Assembly (NCBI RefSeq): GCF_026151205.1
Contig: NC_087083.1
Span: 14,996,280-15,060,279, forward strand
Length of the DNA: 64,000 bases
From: Bolinopsis microptera
Lineage: Eukaryota > Ctenophora > Tentaculata > Lobata > Bolinopsidae
Reading direction: 5' to 3'
Below the pieces are notes generated by a model. That model was given only the letters and a program-made list of their open reading frames with translations. It was not told the DNA's origin and made no database searches. This document shows, piece by piece, positions 20,401 through 29,731 of the stretch. A program made the translations under genes and the position numbers. Each line of letters starts with the position of its first letter. The stretch's first letter is position 1.

Positions 20401-22698
20401 GTTAGTTTATTTATAAATTAAAGTTTAAATTGTTACTTTGTTAAACCAGTGCTTGTTGTTATTAGTCACCTGGTTGTTGTCGGTAGTAATCAGATGCTCT
20501 GTGACTGTCGGCGGAAGCAAACCTTATCTTTGTCACGTCTCTGTTCCAGATAGTGCTCCAAGCGTTATTACTGCACGTTGATTCAGAGAGCAGTATGTTG
20601 AGAACCTCCACCTCGTTACAGTGTATCACTAGTCTAGGGTGGTGTCTAAGGTTAAAATCACCTGCAGTTCTGGTTAGAGTGATACGCCACACCTTGTCAG
20701 TAGCAGAGGGGGGATTAACAGGGAAGTTAGTGTTGGAGTTGCTGCACCAGTTGAGCCAGTATTGTAGAGTACATCTGAAGAAGATGTAGACTGCTCCTGC
20801 ATAATCTCCACCAGCAGAGAAGAAGACCACTCTCACCGTTTCGTCATTCCCCAGCACGCTATCAGTTCTAACTTCGAAAGGTGTCGACTCAAGATCCCAC
20901 TCTATAAACACCAGAGGTACGACTGGTAGCCAACCTGTTAATTTTATGTTTAACTCATAACTACTGAGCAACGATTAATGATTATAGGTGAAAATTCTGT
21001 TTTCCTCCACTAGCGAGCTCAACAAATGAAACAAGCAGTTAATCACACAAAAATATTTTCGATGGTCTACATCTTCATCAGTTCTCAAATTATTTGTTAT
21101 ATAGTAGTGTTGAAAGTTTTAATACTTTCAACACTATAAAAAACTATATATAGTTATATATAACAAATAATACTATATAACAAATAATTTGAGAACTGAT
21201 GAAGATGTAGACCATCGAAAATATTTTTGTGTGATTAACTGCTTGTTTCATTTGTTGATCTCGCTAGTGGAGGAAAAACAGAATTTTCACCTATCAACAT
21301 TACGTCATGCGACTCTTAAACAACGCCCCACTTACTCATCTTTACGATTAATGAATATCATGAATTTATAAAGAAACGGTGTTCTATCAAAATTGTAAAG
21401 GAATTGTAAGAATGTCGCCGATAGTTTATTCTCAAAATTTAAGGGCCCGACCATACTATCATACTATGACTGTTGTCACCATGACTGTTGTCATAGTGCA
21501 GTCAGATGTAATCCCAACAGGCACGACAGTCATGACCAAAGGCACGTAGTGTGTTTAGAGGGCGTGCCAAGGATACGTGACAACTCCCGAGGCATGTCAG
21601 GCACTTCTTTCAAAAAGCCGTACCTAGCTAAAAATCCGTGCCTGACGTGACTGCAGGCACCAGGGACAAAAGGATTTCGCGATTATTTTGGCCAAAAATC
21701 GCGATACCGCGAATTACATTTCGCGGTATATTAAACTATACATAAAATTTGTCGCAAATAATGGGAAAAATCGCGATTCGGTAGGGACTAGTAAGACATT
21801 TTGGCATTTGCTTAGTGCTTAATTTCCAGCGAAAAATTAAAGAGCAGTAGTACCACTGGGAAATGTCAAACTCTTAAGACGATGAGGCCTGAGTAAATCG
21901 TAAATTCTGATTGGAGAATGCAGATTGCTGTTGTGAAGTTACAAAATTTACGTGAGTACTTGATTCTTTTCAGTCCCAGTTTATTGCTGTCCCCTGGACC
22001 CGCTGCGCCCCCACGATATGCTAACTAGTAAGTGTTGAATACGATATTCTAATTAGTAACTGTTGAATACGATATTCTAACCAGTAACTGTTGAATACGA
22101 TATTCTAATTAGTAACTGTTGAATACGATATTCTAACTAGTAACTGTTGAATACAATATTCTAACTAGTAACTGTTGAATACGATATTCTAACTATAAGT
22201 AACTGTTGAATACGATATTCTAACTAGTAACTGTTGAATACGATATTCTAACCAGTAACTGTTGAATACGATATTCTAACTAGTAACTGTTGAATACGAT
22301 ATTCTAACTAGTAACTGTTGAATACGATATTCTAACTAGTAACTGTTGAATACAATATTCTAACTAGTAACTGTTGAATACGATATTCTAACTATAAGTA
22401 ACTGTTGAATACGATATTCTAACTAGTAACTGTTGAATACGATATTCTAACTAGTAACTGTTGAATACGATATTCTAACTAGTAACTGTTGAATACGATA
22501 TTCTAACTAGTAACTGTTGAAAACGATATTCTAACTAGTAACTGTTGAATACGATATTCTAATTAGTAACTGTTGAATACGATATTCTAACCAGTAACTG
22601 TTGAATACGATATTCTAACTAGTAACTACTGTGTACGTACCATCATCATCAGTAGCAGCAGCTCCAGCGAAGAAGAGGGCTGTGAGGAAGATAACCAT
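17404..22698 (-). CDS. Secreted cysteine-rich repeat protein with C-terminal sushi domain
   Basis: All exon joins are phase 1: 22641-22698 (start Met and signal peptide MVIFLTALFFAGAAA), 20470-20934, 19530-19625, 19227-19370, 18799-18894, 18497-18640, 18038-18133, 17457-17651. The second exon encodes a roughly 155-residue domain I cannot name with certainty; it starts GW and has FEVRTDS, VWRITLTR and KIRFASAD. It matches in position and size the second exon of the gene at 50172. The 96- and 144-bp exons alternate and encode GCC2/GCC3 (ephrin-receptor-like) repeats: PCGEGTYRNDAMTSCETC and PCPAGSYKNIEMNTCEEC. The 17457-17651 exon is a CCP/sushi module (VPGTVVEVTC, GSSEVTC). The protein ends at 17404 if the last exon reads through; otherwise more exons follow a GTATTG donor. 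Extracellular, possibly adhesive or matrix; function unknown. Confidence 0.8.
17897..17984. mobile_element. 88-bp hAT-like MITE, copy 2
   Basis: TTACCTGGGG ... GCCCAGTAA, flanked by the 8-bp direct repeat AGTTTATT (17889-17896 and 17985-17992). It lies in the intron between the last two exons of the minus-strand secreted gene, so it inserted into a transcribed region. Confidence 0.9.
18038..19625 (-). repeat. ~730-bp tandem duplication of a two-exon unit
   Basis: The pair of exons (96 bp plus 144 bp) and both introns is duplicated. 18799-19370 is nearly identical to 18038-18640 in order and sequence, and a further 96-bp copy sits at 19530-19625. Exon-to-exon offsets are 730-761 bp. The introns match as well as the exons, so the duplication is recent. 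Confidence 0.9.
20326..20381. repeat. 56-bp hairpin in intron
   Basis: Perfect 19-bp arms (CTCGTGATTACGTGTTTTT and its complement) separated by 18 bp, about 90 bp past the exon that ends at 20470 on the minus strand. Confidence 0.9.
20984..21294. mobile_element. 311-bp foldback element
   Basis: Two arms of about 122 bp (20984-21105 and 21171-21294) are reverse complements with very few mismatches, beginning ATAGGTGAAAATTCTG. A second hairpin (21107-21134) occupies the loop. Imperfect direct repeats ACGATTAATGA lie at about 20970 and 21343, just outside, and might be a target duplication. The element ends about 50 bp upstream of the acceptor of the exon 20470-20934. Confidence 0.85.
22014..22625. 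repeat. 28-bp minisatellite beside the signal-peptide exon
   Basis: About 21 copies of a 28-bp unit containing TAACTAGTAACTGTTGAATA and CGATATTC. The last partial unit runs to within about 15 bp of the donor GTACGTAC of exon 1 (22641). It fills the 5' part of intron 1 of the minus-strand secreted gene. Confidence 0.95.
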
Positions 22699-23341
22699 CT
22701 TGATCCCAGTCTGGGTAACTACTAACTATGGTAACACGTCTGGGACTTGTTACCTCGGCAACTATCACGACTTGATAGTGGACTACTCCGGAGGTGGTTA
22801 TCTGATCTAACTTTGGATAGCTTTAAAATTGTAAGCAGTGTCACAAACGAAGGAGAACCGTTGGCGTGTATAAGTATTGTGGCTACAAAGAGAGCATGCT
22901 CCCTCTTTCTAACCTTGTATTACGTGGTTGTCATGTGGAGGAAAAGGGACTAATGGCTCAACAAGCCCAGGTTTTATGTTATTGTTACTGAGAGCCAGTG
23001 AGAGCTGCTCTTTAATACTAGTCTGTATGGCATTATATGTTCATTATATGCAAACCTCTTGATTTATTATGCTCGATGATCTCAACCCGTGGGACGTGCT
23101 AACCTGTGCTATTCAGCAGCTCATGCGAGAGAGTTGTACTATGGACTACTAAAGGTAGACCTGTAAAGGTAGATTTAGCAGTTCACCAGGCGCGCAGACT
23201 AATGAATCACAAACATGGTTCTAGCTTTTTAAACAGTAGCTGAGATGAGAATCCCGGCTCTTTGGTTTACAAGGCCAGATAGTGTGGATAATGTTAGGGT
23301 AACCAGGGTTTCTTTCTCTAGCTGGTGAATTATGCATTGTT

Positions 23342-23427
23342 TTACCTGCATGGGGACCCCAGGCTATTATGTTCATTAACATAGAATAGAGATTAGGCGG
23401 AATGACAGGCTGAGCGCGGCCCAGTAA
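23342..23427. mobile_element. 86-bp hAT-like MITE, copy 3
   Basis: TTACCTGCATGGGGACCCC ... GGCCCAGTAA, flanked by GCATTGTT direct repeats (23334-23341 and 23428-23435). The body GATTAGGCGGAATGACAGGC is shared with the two other copies. Confidence 0.9.
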
Positions 23428-24879
23428 GCATTGTTTTGAAAAAAATACCATATTTTCGGACTACCAAAAGTTAATAGGTCACCGTCATTACTTTCCAAGC
23501 GTTCTACTGCTAAATCAAATTTTACGATCGATCTTCGAGATTGTTCTAAAAGAACCCCTGACATGGTTGAAATATACTTGGTTCAATGTATTTTCGAAAG
23601 CTGATTCCGAATCACTTAACGGCCCGGGTGATACTCGTAAAATATTTGTTCCACGACCGTCGTCGAGTCCAATTAACTCGGCGCGCGTTTTGGTAGGTTA
23701 TACTTATAAACCTACAAGTACAAGTACAAAGTACAACGAATCACCCCACATGACATAAAGTTAGGCGGTGCGCCATCAACAGTAAGACGCGCGCGCTGAC
23801 CATTGAATGGTTTTTTAGCTCTTATTTCGGCCAGCACATTATTTTGGAAACAATCGAAAAGTTATAATACTTCCCATATAACAATTTTGTTGAAATTTGG
23901 TCAGCTTACGTAAACACTTATGTTCTACTGAACCTAATTTAGTTTGAGCAATTTCGATGGTCAGAATTCGAGTTATCAACGAATTTATACCTATTTTGTC
24001 ATTTTTAGACCTCTTCATCAAGACCAATCTCTCCCAACTAAATTAGGTTCGGTAGGTAAGTATGATTGGAAGGTTCTGACAAATTTTCAGCATGATTCAT
24101 GATCAGGAAGCGAAGATATGACAAAATAATACGACAAAAATCAACGAATTTCGTCAAATTACGCGACTTTTACACCTAATTTTGCTGGCTAAAGCCGCGC
24201 ACCATCAAATATGGCATTTAGGCAAAACTCACTGATCATTCCAAAAAGGTATGAAAAATTTGGTACTGTGAAAATTCTCACAGTCTCTAGAAAACAATAA
24301 TACAAAAATTTTGAAAATCCGAGCAAGTTTATTTTTATCGTGCACTCCCTAATAAAGTTAAATAAATACTCCCCTAGCGAGATATCGGCGAAAATCTGTC
24401 TCGATCATGTGATAATGATATGACTAGGTAGTGCGCTGGATTATGATTAATGATTCTATTCACCTAGCTAGCCATAATATATATTACTGGATGGAGCCTA
24501 ACTTTGAAAGTAAAAGAGTTAGAGACTTCCGGTTTTTTGTAACATGTTCGTCTTGTAAAAGTTATTAGTAAGTCACGTGATTATTTTTGGGCGAGCGAAT
24601 TAGTAAGAGCCCTAGTTGACATGGTAACTAACGGATTACGACATATATAAAACCAAGTACCTACCTCGCTCACCAAAATCCACGTTTTTCTGCAAAAAAG
24701 TCCATTAGTAATTTTTCAATATTGCCTTTTTACAAATAAAAAGGGTAAACGGAAAAAATACGTTTAGAAAGGAGCAGTGTTTCTGAAGTCCCTAGCGTAT
24801 CGAGCAGAAAATGCCCGTAAGAGCTTCTACTAACGTGCAAATTAGGTAAAAAGCAAAAGATTGCAAAGTAACCCCAAAA

Positions 24880-25290
24880 TTACTGGAAGTCCAAATCTTG
24901 AAGAAAATTTAAATTTAAAAATCATATTCAATATTGTCCCATTTGCAAATTTTGAAGATGAAATTTCCAGAACCGAAATTTTACAGTTTTTACTGAATTT
25001 CTCACCTGCAAACAATTTAATTAGTCAGTCAACTATAATTGGAATATGACACGATTGAGGTGCTGGAAGTTTTATTTCAGTTGGAAGAAGCTCACTGCAT
25101 GCAGAAAGCTTAACAAAACGAAATTAAATTTCGTATTTTCCAATTTCTGTCCCATTTTCAAATATGAAAATTTCTGAACGCAATTTTGACAGATTGGATG
25201 GAGATTTTTCCCAGAAACCAATTATTCAGTTAAAAGATGATGGTATGAAACCAAATTGAGGTACTGGAAGTAAAAATTGCGGTTCATAAG
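24880..25290. repeat. Diverged ~245-bp tandem repeat
   Basis: Two units share the phrases TTGTCCCATTTGCAAAT / CTGTCCCATTTTCAAAT, ATGAAATTTCCAGAACCG / ATGAAAATTTCTGAACGC and GATTGAGGTGCTGGAAG / AATTGAGGTACTGGAAG in the same order. Confidence 0.5.
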
Positions 25291-25629
25291 ATAAATTACA
25301 AAAAATTCAATTGATTGCAGATTCAGTATTGTCATCAAAATAAGCTATATTTTAAGAGGTAACATGAAAACCACAAAATAACAGTAAGCACTAAAATAAG
25401 TAACACTACCGGTAAGTAATGAAGTAAAACTAAAACAACTCTGTTTCACTTTCAGCTGAACAATAAAACTATAGCCAATTTCTCTGTAACCTGCAAAACT
25501 GCTTAAAATGTTTACACAGTTTAGTTAAGCCCAAGAAGTCTTCAATCTTTGACCATAAAAACACATCAACTGCGGTAATTTAAACAAATTGTTCCACAGT
25601 ATAACACCAAACGTTCCTCAGAACTCCTA

Positions 25630-28600
25630 CTACAAACACTTACATTTACTGACAATCAAATCATCAAACTTTTTAAGCACAGTCACGTGATCACCACTCA
25701 ACATTAGAGTAGCAGGCTTGTAAGTGGAAGGTACACAGCAGGGCCTCGCTACCGAGTCCGGGAATTTCTTGTACCAGGCCCCTCTGAAGAGAGCACTGGT
25801 TGAGTGGTCGATGGCATGGGACATAGGGTAGGGACACTGCCCCGCGCACTGATTTATCTTTAGCTCTAGCGGGTGGATTATCTTACTGCCCCAGCCTAGT
25901 TTAGTGAAGTTTAAATACAGATCCATGAGGACACACCTATGTTGGAAGCCCCTGCTAGCTCGCACTCCCTGGTCTCCCTCCCCGGGAGAGCGGCCTGTCT
26001 CCCCTCTTGGTTACTCCTCATGTACTCTCTAAAGGGCTTAGATGAGTTATTCACTGTGTACACCACCAGGGTTGGCTCCTTGCTCCTGGAGATGCTGAAG
26101 ATAGGGGTTCTGCCCCCGTATTTGTCCAGGTAACCATGACTGAGCTGGGTGGTGATGGAGCAGCGCACCACGAAGTGGTAGAAGTGTCGGTAGGGGGTGA
26201 GGTTATTTAGGGTGCGTTCTATGGAGCTTACTTTGATCTTTATCCACTGTCCAGTGTCTGACTTCTTCAGCTGAGGTACATGTGTTGGTTAGAATCGTCT
26301 TTTTGGACTTTATTTGGGCGGAAATTGCGAGAACGGATATAATTGAATTATGGACGCAACAATTTCTTTGGAAACACATGGTAAGATTCATTTTCAATCT
26401 GGACGTTTCATTCAAACTATAAGAAAACAAATTCTCAGCAAATTGTAACATTTCCATGCCTGTTTAGTATGTCTCCAAACCCTTCCTTTCACCAGTAAAA
26501 CATCTGAGCGGTCGTATATTCTCGTTTTACAGGTCGTTTTCAATGTTACGGCTGTAACGGAGCCCTCTTTTGTTAAAGGTATACTCTCACTTATATCGCC
26601 CACAAATACTCTCAGATTTGAAGCTGAAATGTGTGAGTGTTTAATCAACTGGAGTTTCACTTTTTCGATAGGATTCTTAGCTAGCACGTCGATACGACGA
26701 AAATTGTGGTTTAATCTTAATCTCTTCGCAATCTCTTTAGCATCATCAATAATAATTGCATTCATCTTAAATCCCTTCTCGTGATCTTCTAACCAACTGC
26801 AATTATAAGTTTTGTACTATATATTCCTTATTTTTAATTCTCTCACCTAAGATTCTATCCTCTCTGTTAAAAGCTGATATATTAAAATCCAATTTCGCTT
26901 TTTGTGGTAAATAGAAACCTTCCAATTCTGTCACACCTGAAGATGTAAAGTGTTTTTAGTATATAAATATAAGTTCTTTTCAGTAATTGAATAGATTTTT
27001 TTACTAAGTGAATAGTGTTTTTTAGAAATCAAATAAGTTTTCTCTACTAATTCAATGTGTGTTATTGTAGAAGTCAGATACATTTTCTTTTAAATAATCA
27101 AACTTGCATTATTTACTAATCAAATAAGTGTTATTTTTTGTTTCAGTAAGTAAATGAATTTCCCCGAGTAACTATGGTCCTTGTTCAGGTAATTACATGA
27201 ACTACAATAGAAGTCTCCAATGGTTCCCACAACCAATAAACCGCACCTAACCTTATAAGGCTTCTTAATTAAAATCTGCTGAGAGTTCAGTTTTAAGGCT
27301 TCTCCAGCAATAGGAGCTGCATCCCTCTGTAACCATGGTTACCATGGTTATTGTAACCATGGTTATTGTAACCATGGTTATTCATATTGTAACCATGGTT
27401 ATTCATATTTTCTTGAATTACTTTACACTTAAGTAATGATTTATAAACTTGCTTGACACCAACACATGAACTTTCAAATGTAACGAGTTGATTGATTTGG
27501 ATGTGGGACAGCAAATTGGTGGTATAAAATAATAAGAGTCATGCTCGACTATAAATACAAATCCTTACGCTCCCGTAGAGCGATCGATTGTTGATAAGAT
27601 ATCTCTTGGATTGCAAGGGCGAAACTTTTTAATTCGGAAATTACATCTCCATTGCCCTGGTTATTGTGCTTACCATGGTTAACGATGCATTATTTCAGTA
27701 ACATACAATATTCATGTGCTTCACATATATGTCGCTACCATAGCCTTATCATGTATCAACCCTGCTTATAACCATAATGTTTATAATAACCACAATAAGT
27801 TTCATGTGTCGAACACTGGTCAAGTCTCGAAATAATTTTAGACGGCAACATTTAGGTCAATAAGATAGTAGATACGGGCTCTGTATTTATCCTCCATACT
27901 GTTTTACTTAGTTACTATAAGTTATGCATCCCAATTAACTTTTTTACACGCGTGTTTATTACATATGATTCTGTACACGTGACGGATGTTGCGCCTTTCA
28001 TCTACCTTAATAACATCGCGATAATTCATTATATTCACAATTATAATCACTGGTCTAATTTATTGGCAATTGACAGAAATTAGTGATTTCCTCCTCACTT
28101 AAACAAATTGGACCGCACAATCAAACAATTGACAAGTTGTAGTATACACCTAACCTGTTTTACTTTTAGTATATTATAGTATACAAGTGCGAGAACATGT
28201 TTGTTATCGGCGCGGTTTTTCAATTATTTTAATCTTGGCAAGGATGGATATCCCGATCTTCAAAATACCTTTTCATACAAAATAGATACAATTCACTTTG
28301 CAGAGACTCAACGAGGTGATTGATAAAATTTTGTTTAACAAATGTTTAGTAAAATGTGAATATCTTGTTAGTGTTCTCCTCCCCATCCTCCCCCTTCTCA
28401 CCCTCCTCATCCTCCTCCCCCTCCTCCCTTCCTTAATCCTTAACCCCTACTGTACCTGATCTGTAAAATTTGAATATCTTGTTAGCGTTCTCCTCCCCCT
28501 CCTCCCCATCCTCCCCATCCTCCCCCCTCCTCCACATCCTCCCTCATCCCTTCCTTTACCCCATACTGTACCTGATCTGTAAAATTTGAATATCTTGTTA

Positions 28601-29520
28601 GCGTTCTCTTCCTCCTCCTCCCCCTCCTCACCCTCCTCCCCCTTCTCACCCTCCTCATCCTCCTCCCCCTCCTCCCTTCCTTAATCCTTAACCCCTACTG
28701 TACCTGATCTGTAAAATGTGAATATCTTGTTAGCGTTCTCTTCCTCCTCCTCCACTTCTCCGACTCCTCTGTTGAACTTGTTGTAGAGCTCTATCAGATA
28801 ATCCGGGGCTGATACCTCGTTATCACTGGGATAGTCACGTGTTATCACTAGGGTAGTCACGTGTTATCACTAGGGTAGCCACGTGTTATAACGGGATAGT
28901 CACGTGTTATCACTAGGGTAGTCACGTGTCGTCGTAATTGAATGGTGAGTTTAAAACAGGTAAAATAATGATATGAAATTTTAGTTTTAACTCTTACTTC
29001 AGAGCTTCAGCGTTACTGAGCGTTAGTTGAACCGTATAACGATTAGCGGGTTTTTTTTGGCCAACATTTACGATTTCTATCCGGTTTTCAGAAAATAGCC
29101 CCCAAATCGGCCGAACAGTTATAACTTTTTGATCAACATTTTGTTTGTTGATAGTTGAGTTTGACTAAGCTCGCTTTTGATTTGGATATAGAACAAAATG
29201 AAATTGCATCATATGTATAACGATCAGTTTGAAATGCTATATCTATCCCGAATATGCCTTGGTATAACTATTATATCAGGAGGAAGTTTCTTTCGTGAAT
29301 TCTCGTCAACCCCTTAACTACACATGTTTTTGTGGAAATCATGCATTGTCTCAAAAACTGCGAACTAGAGAGGAACTAACAATAATTCCTTGATAATCAA
29401 ACTTCTGAGCGTGAAAAAAGAAAGTAATGATTACCCTCCACAGTCGAGATGTGTGAAGCTACTGAGGAAGATAACGAAGCTGCAGAGCAAAGTCCTGCTC
29501 GATCCCTGAAGTGACGTCAT
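25630..29520 (-). CDS. TGF-beta superfamily ligand precursor
   Basis: Five exons in consistent phase: 29435-29520 (Met and hydrophobic signal LLCSFVIFLSSF), 28704-28825 (PDYLIELYNKFNRG, the usual start of a BMP-type propeptide), 26847-26936 (LDFNISAFNREDRIL), 26493-26788 (LRVFVGDISES ...) and 25630-26270 (TGQWIKIKVSS, EPTLVVYTVN, then the mature domain). The mature domain has seven cysteines in the family spacing: RCVLMDLYLNFTKLGW, CAGQCPYP, HAIDHS, PCCVPSTYKPATLML and the terminal CKCL. The propeptide and mature parts of the last exon lie in different frames. A 74-bp GT/AG intron at 25952-26025 would join them in frame; otherwise there is an indel. RETR (propeptide frame) and RASR (mature frame) are possible furin sites, but both fall inside that putative intron. 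Secreted dimeric morphogen; the subfamily (BMP, nodal or activin type) is not resolved. Confidence 0.88.
26937..28340. other. TGF-beta gene intron
   Basis: No exon seen. It contains an AT-rich part with CAAATAAGT-like repeats (about 26950-27130) and a CCATGGTTAY minisatellite (27320-27405: repeated TTGTAACCATGGTTA), which gives a false Asn-His-Gly-Tyr repeat ORF on the minus strand. Confidence 0.6.
28345..28703 (-). repeat. ~120-bp tandem repeat copying the end of TGF-beta exon 2 and its splice donor
   Basis: Copies of the exon's 3' end (on the minus strand, AACGCTAACAAGATATTC through the donor CAG|GTACAG) recur downstream in the intron, with extra donors at 28571 and 28455 and a third, donor-less copy near 28350. 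They are separated by CCTCCTCCCC tracts on the plus strand. The true exon is 28704-28825. Confidence 0.85.
28828..28935. promoter_or_regulatory. 24-bp tandem repeat with CACGTG boxes
   Basis: Five copies of a unit with TCACGTGTTATCACTAGGGT, one carrying CCACGTG. The array abuts the acceptor of TGF-beta exon 2 (exon high end 28825). Each unit has an E-box core; enhancer function is inference. Confidence 0.55.
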
Positions 29521-29558
29521 CTTCTTTCTTGTCACGTGTTAAGTGAGCTGTAATATCT

Positions 29559-29572
29559 GTTACCTTGGTAAC
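29559..29572. promoter_or_regulatory. RFX X-box-like palindrome upstream of TGF-beta ligand
   Basis: GTTACCTTGGTAAC matches the RFX X-box form GTNRCC-N-RGYAAC as a perfect inverted repeat, about 40 bp upstream of the start codon on the minus strand. A second one, GTTACCATGGTAAC, lies at 29718-29731. Binding is inferred from the motif only. Confidence 0.45.
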
Positions 29573-29731
29573 GAGCACGTGCTGTGTGTGCAGTAAGTTG
29601 TCGCGTGCTTTATCAACGTTGAATTATCTGAATTAAACTGCAACACTGGATCCTGGAATAACAAAAACTCATGTCAAACTCAACAGATGTCAAACTGATT
29701 TGATGCCCTGGAAACATGTTACCATGGTAAC

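Larger units (their letters stand above)
22699..25629. other. Intergenic region between two minus-strand genes
   Basis: Apart from the MITE at 23342-23427 and a diverged repeat pair at 24880-25290, I see no gene. The short ORFs here lack domains or splice partners. 23760-24350 has a look of old repeated sequence (several phrases resembling the 48.5-49.2 kb and 62-63.4 kb stretches) but no recognisable protein. Confidence 0.5.

Noticed and set aside
22014-22625. Possible CRISPR-like array
   Set aside because: Units are contiguous 28-bp repeats without unique spacers, in an animal intron.
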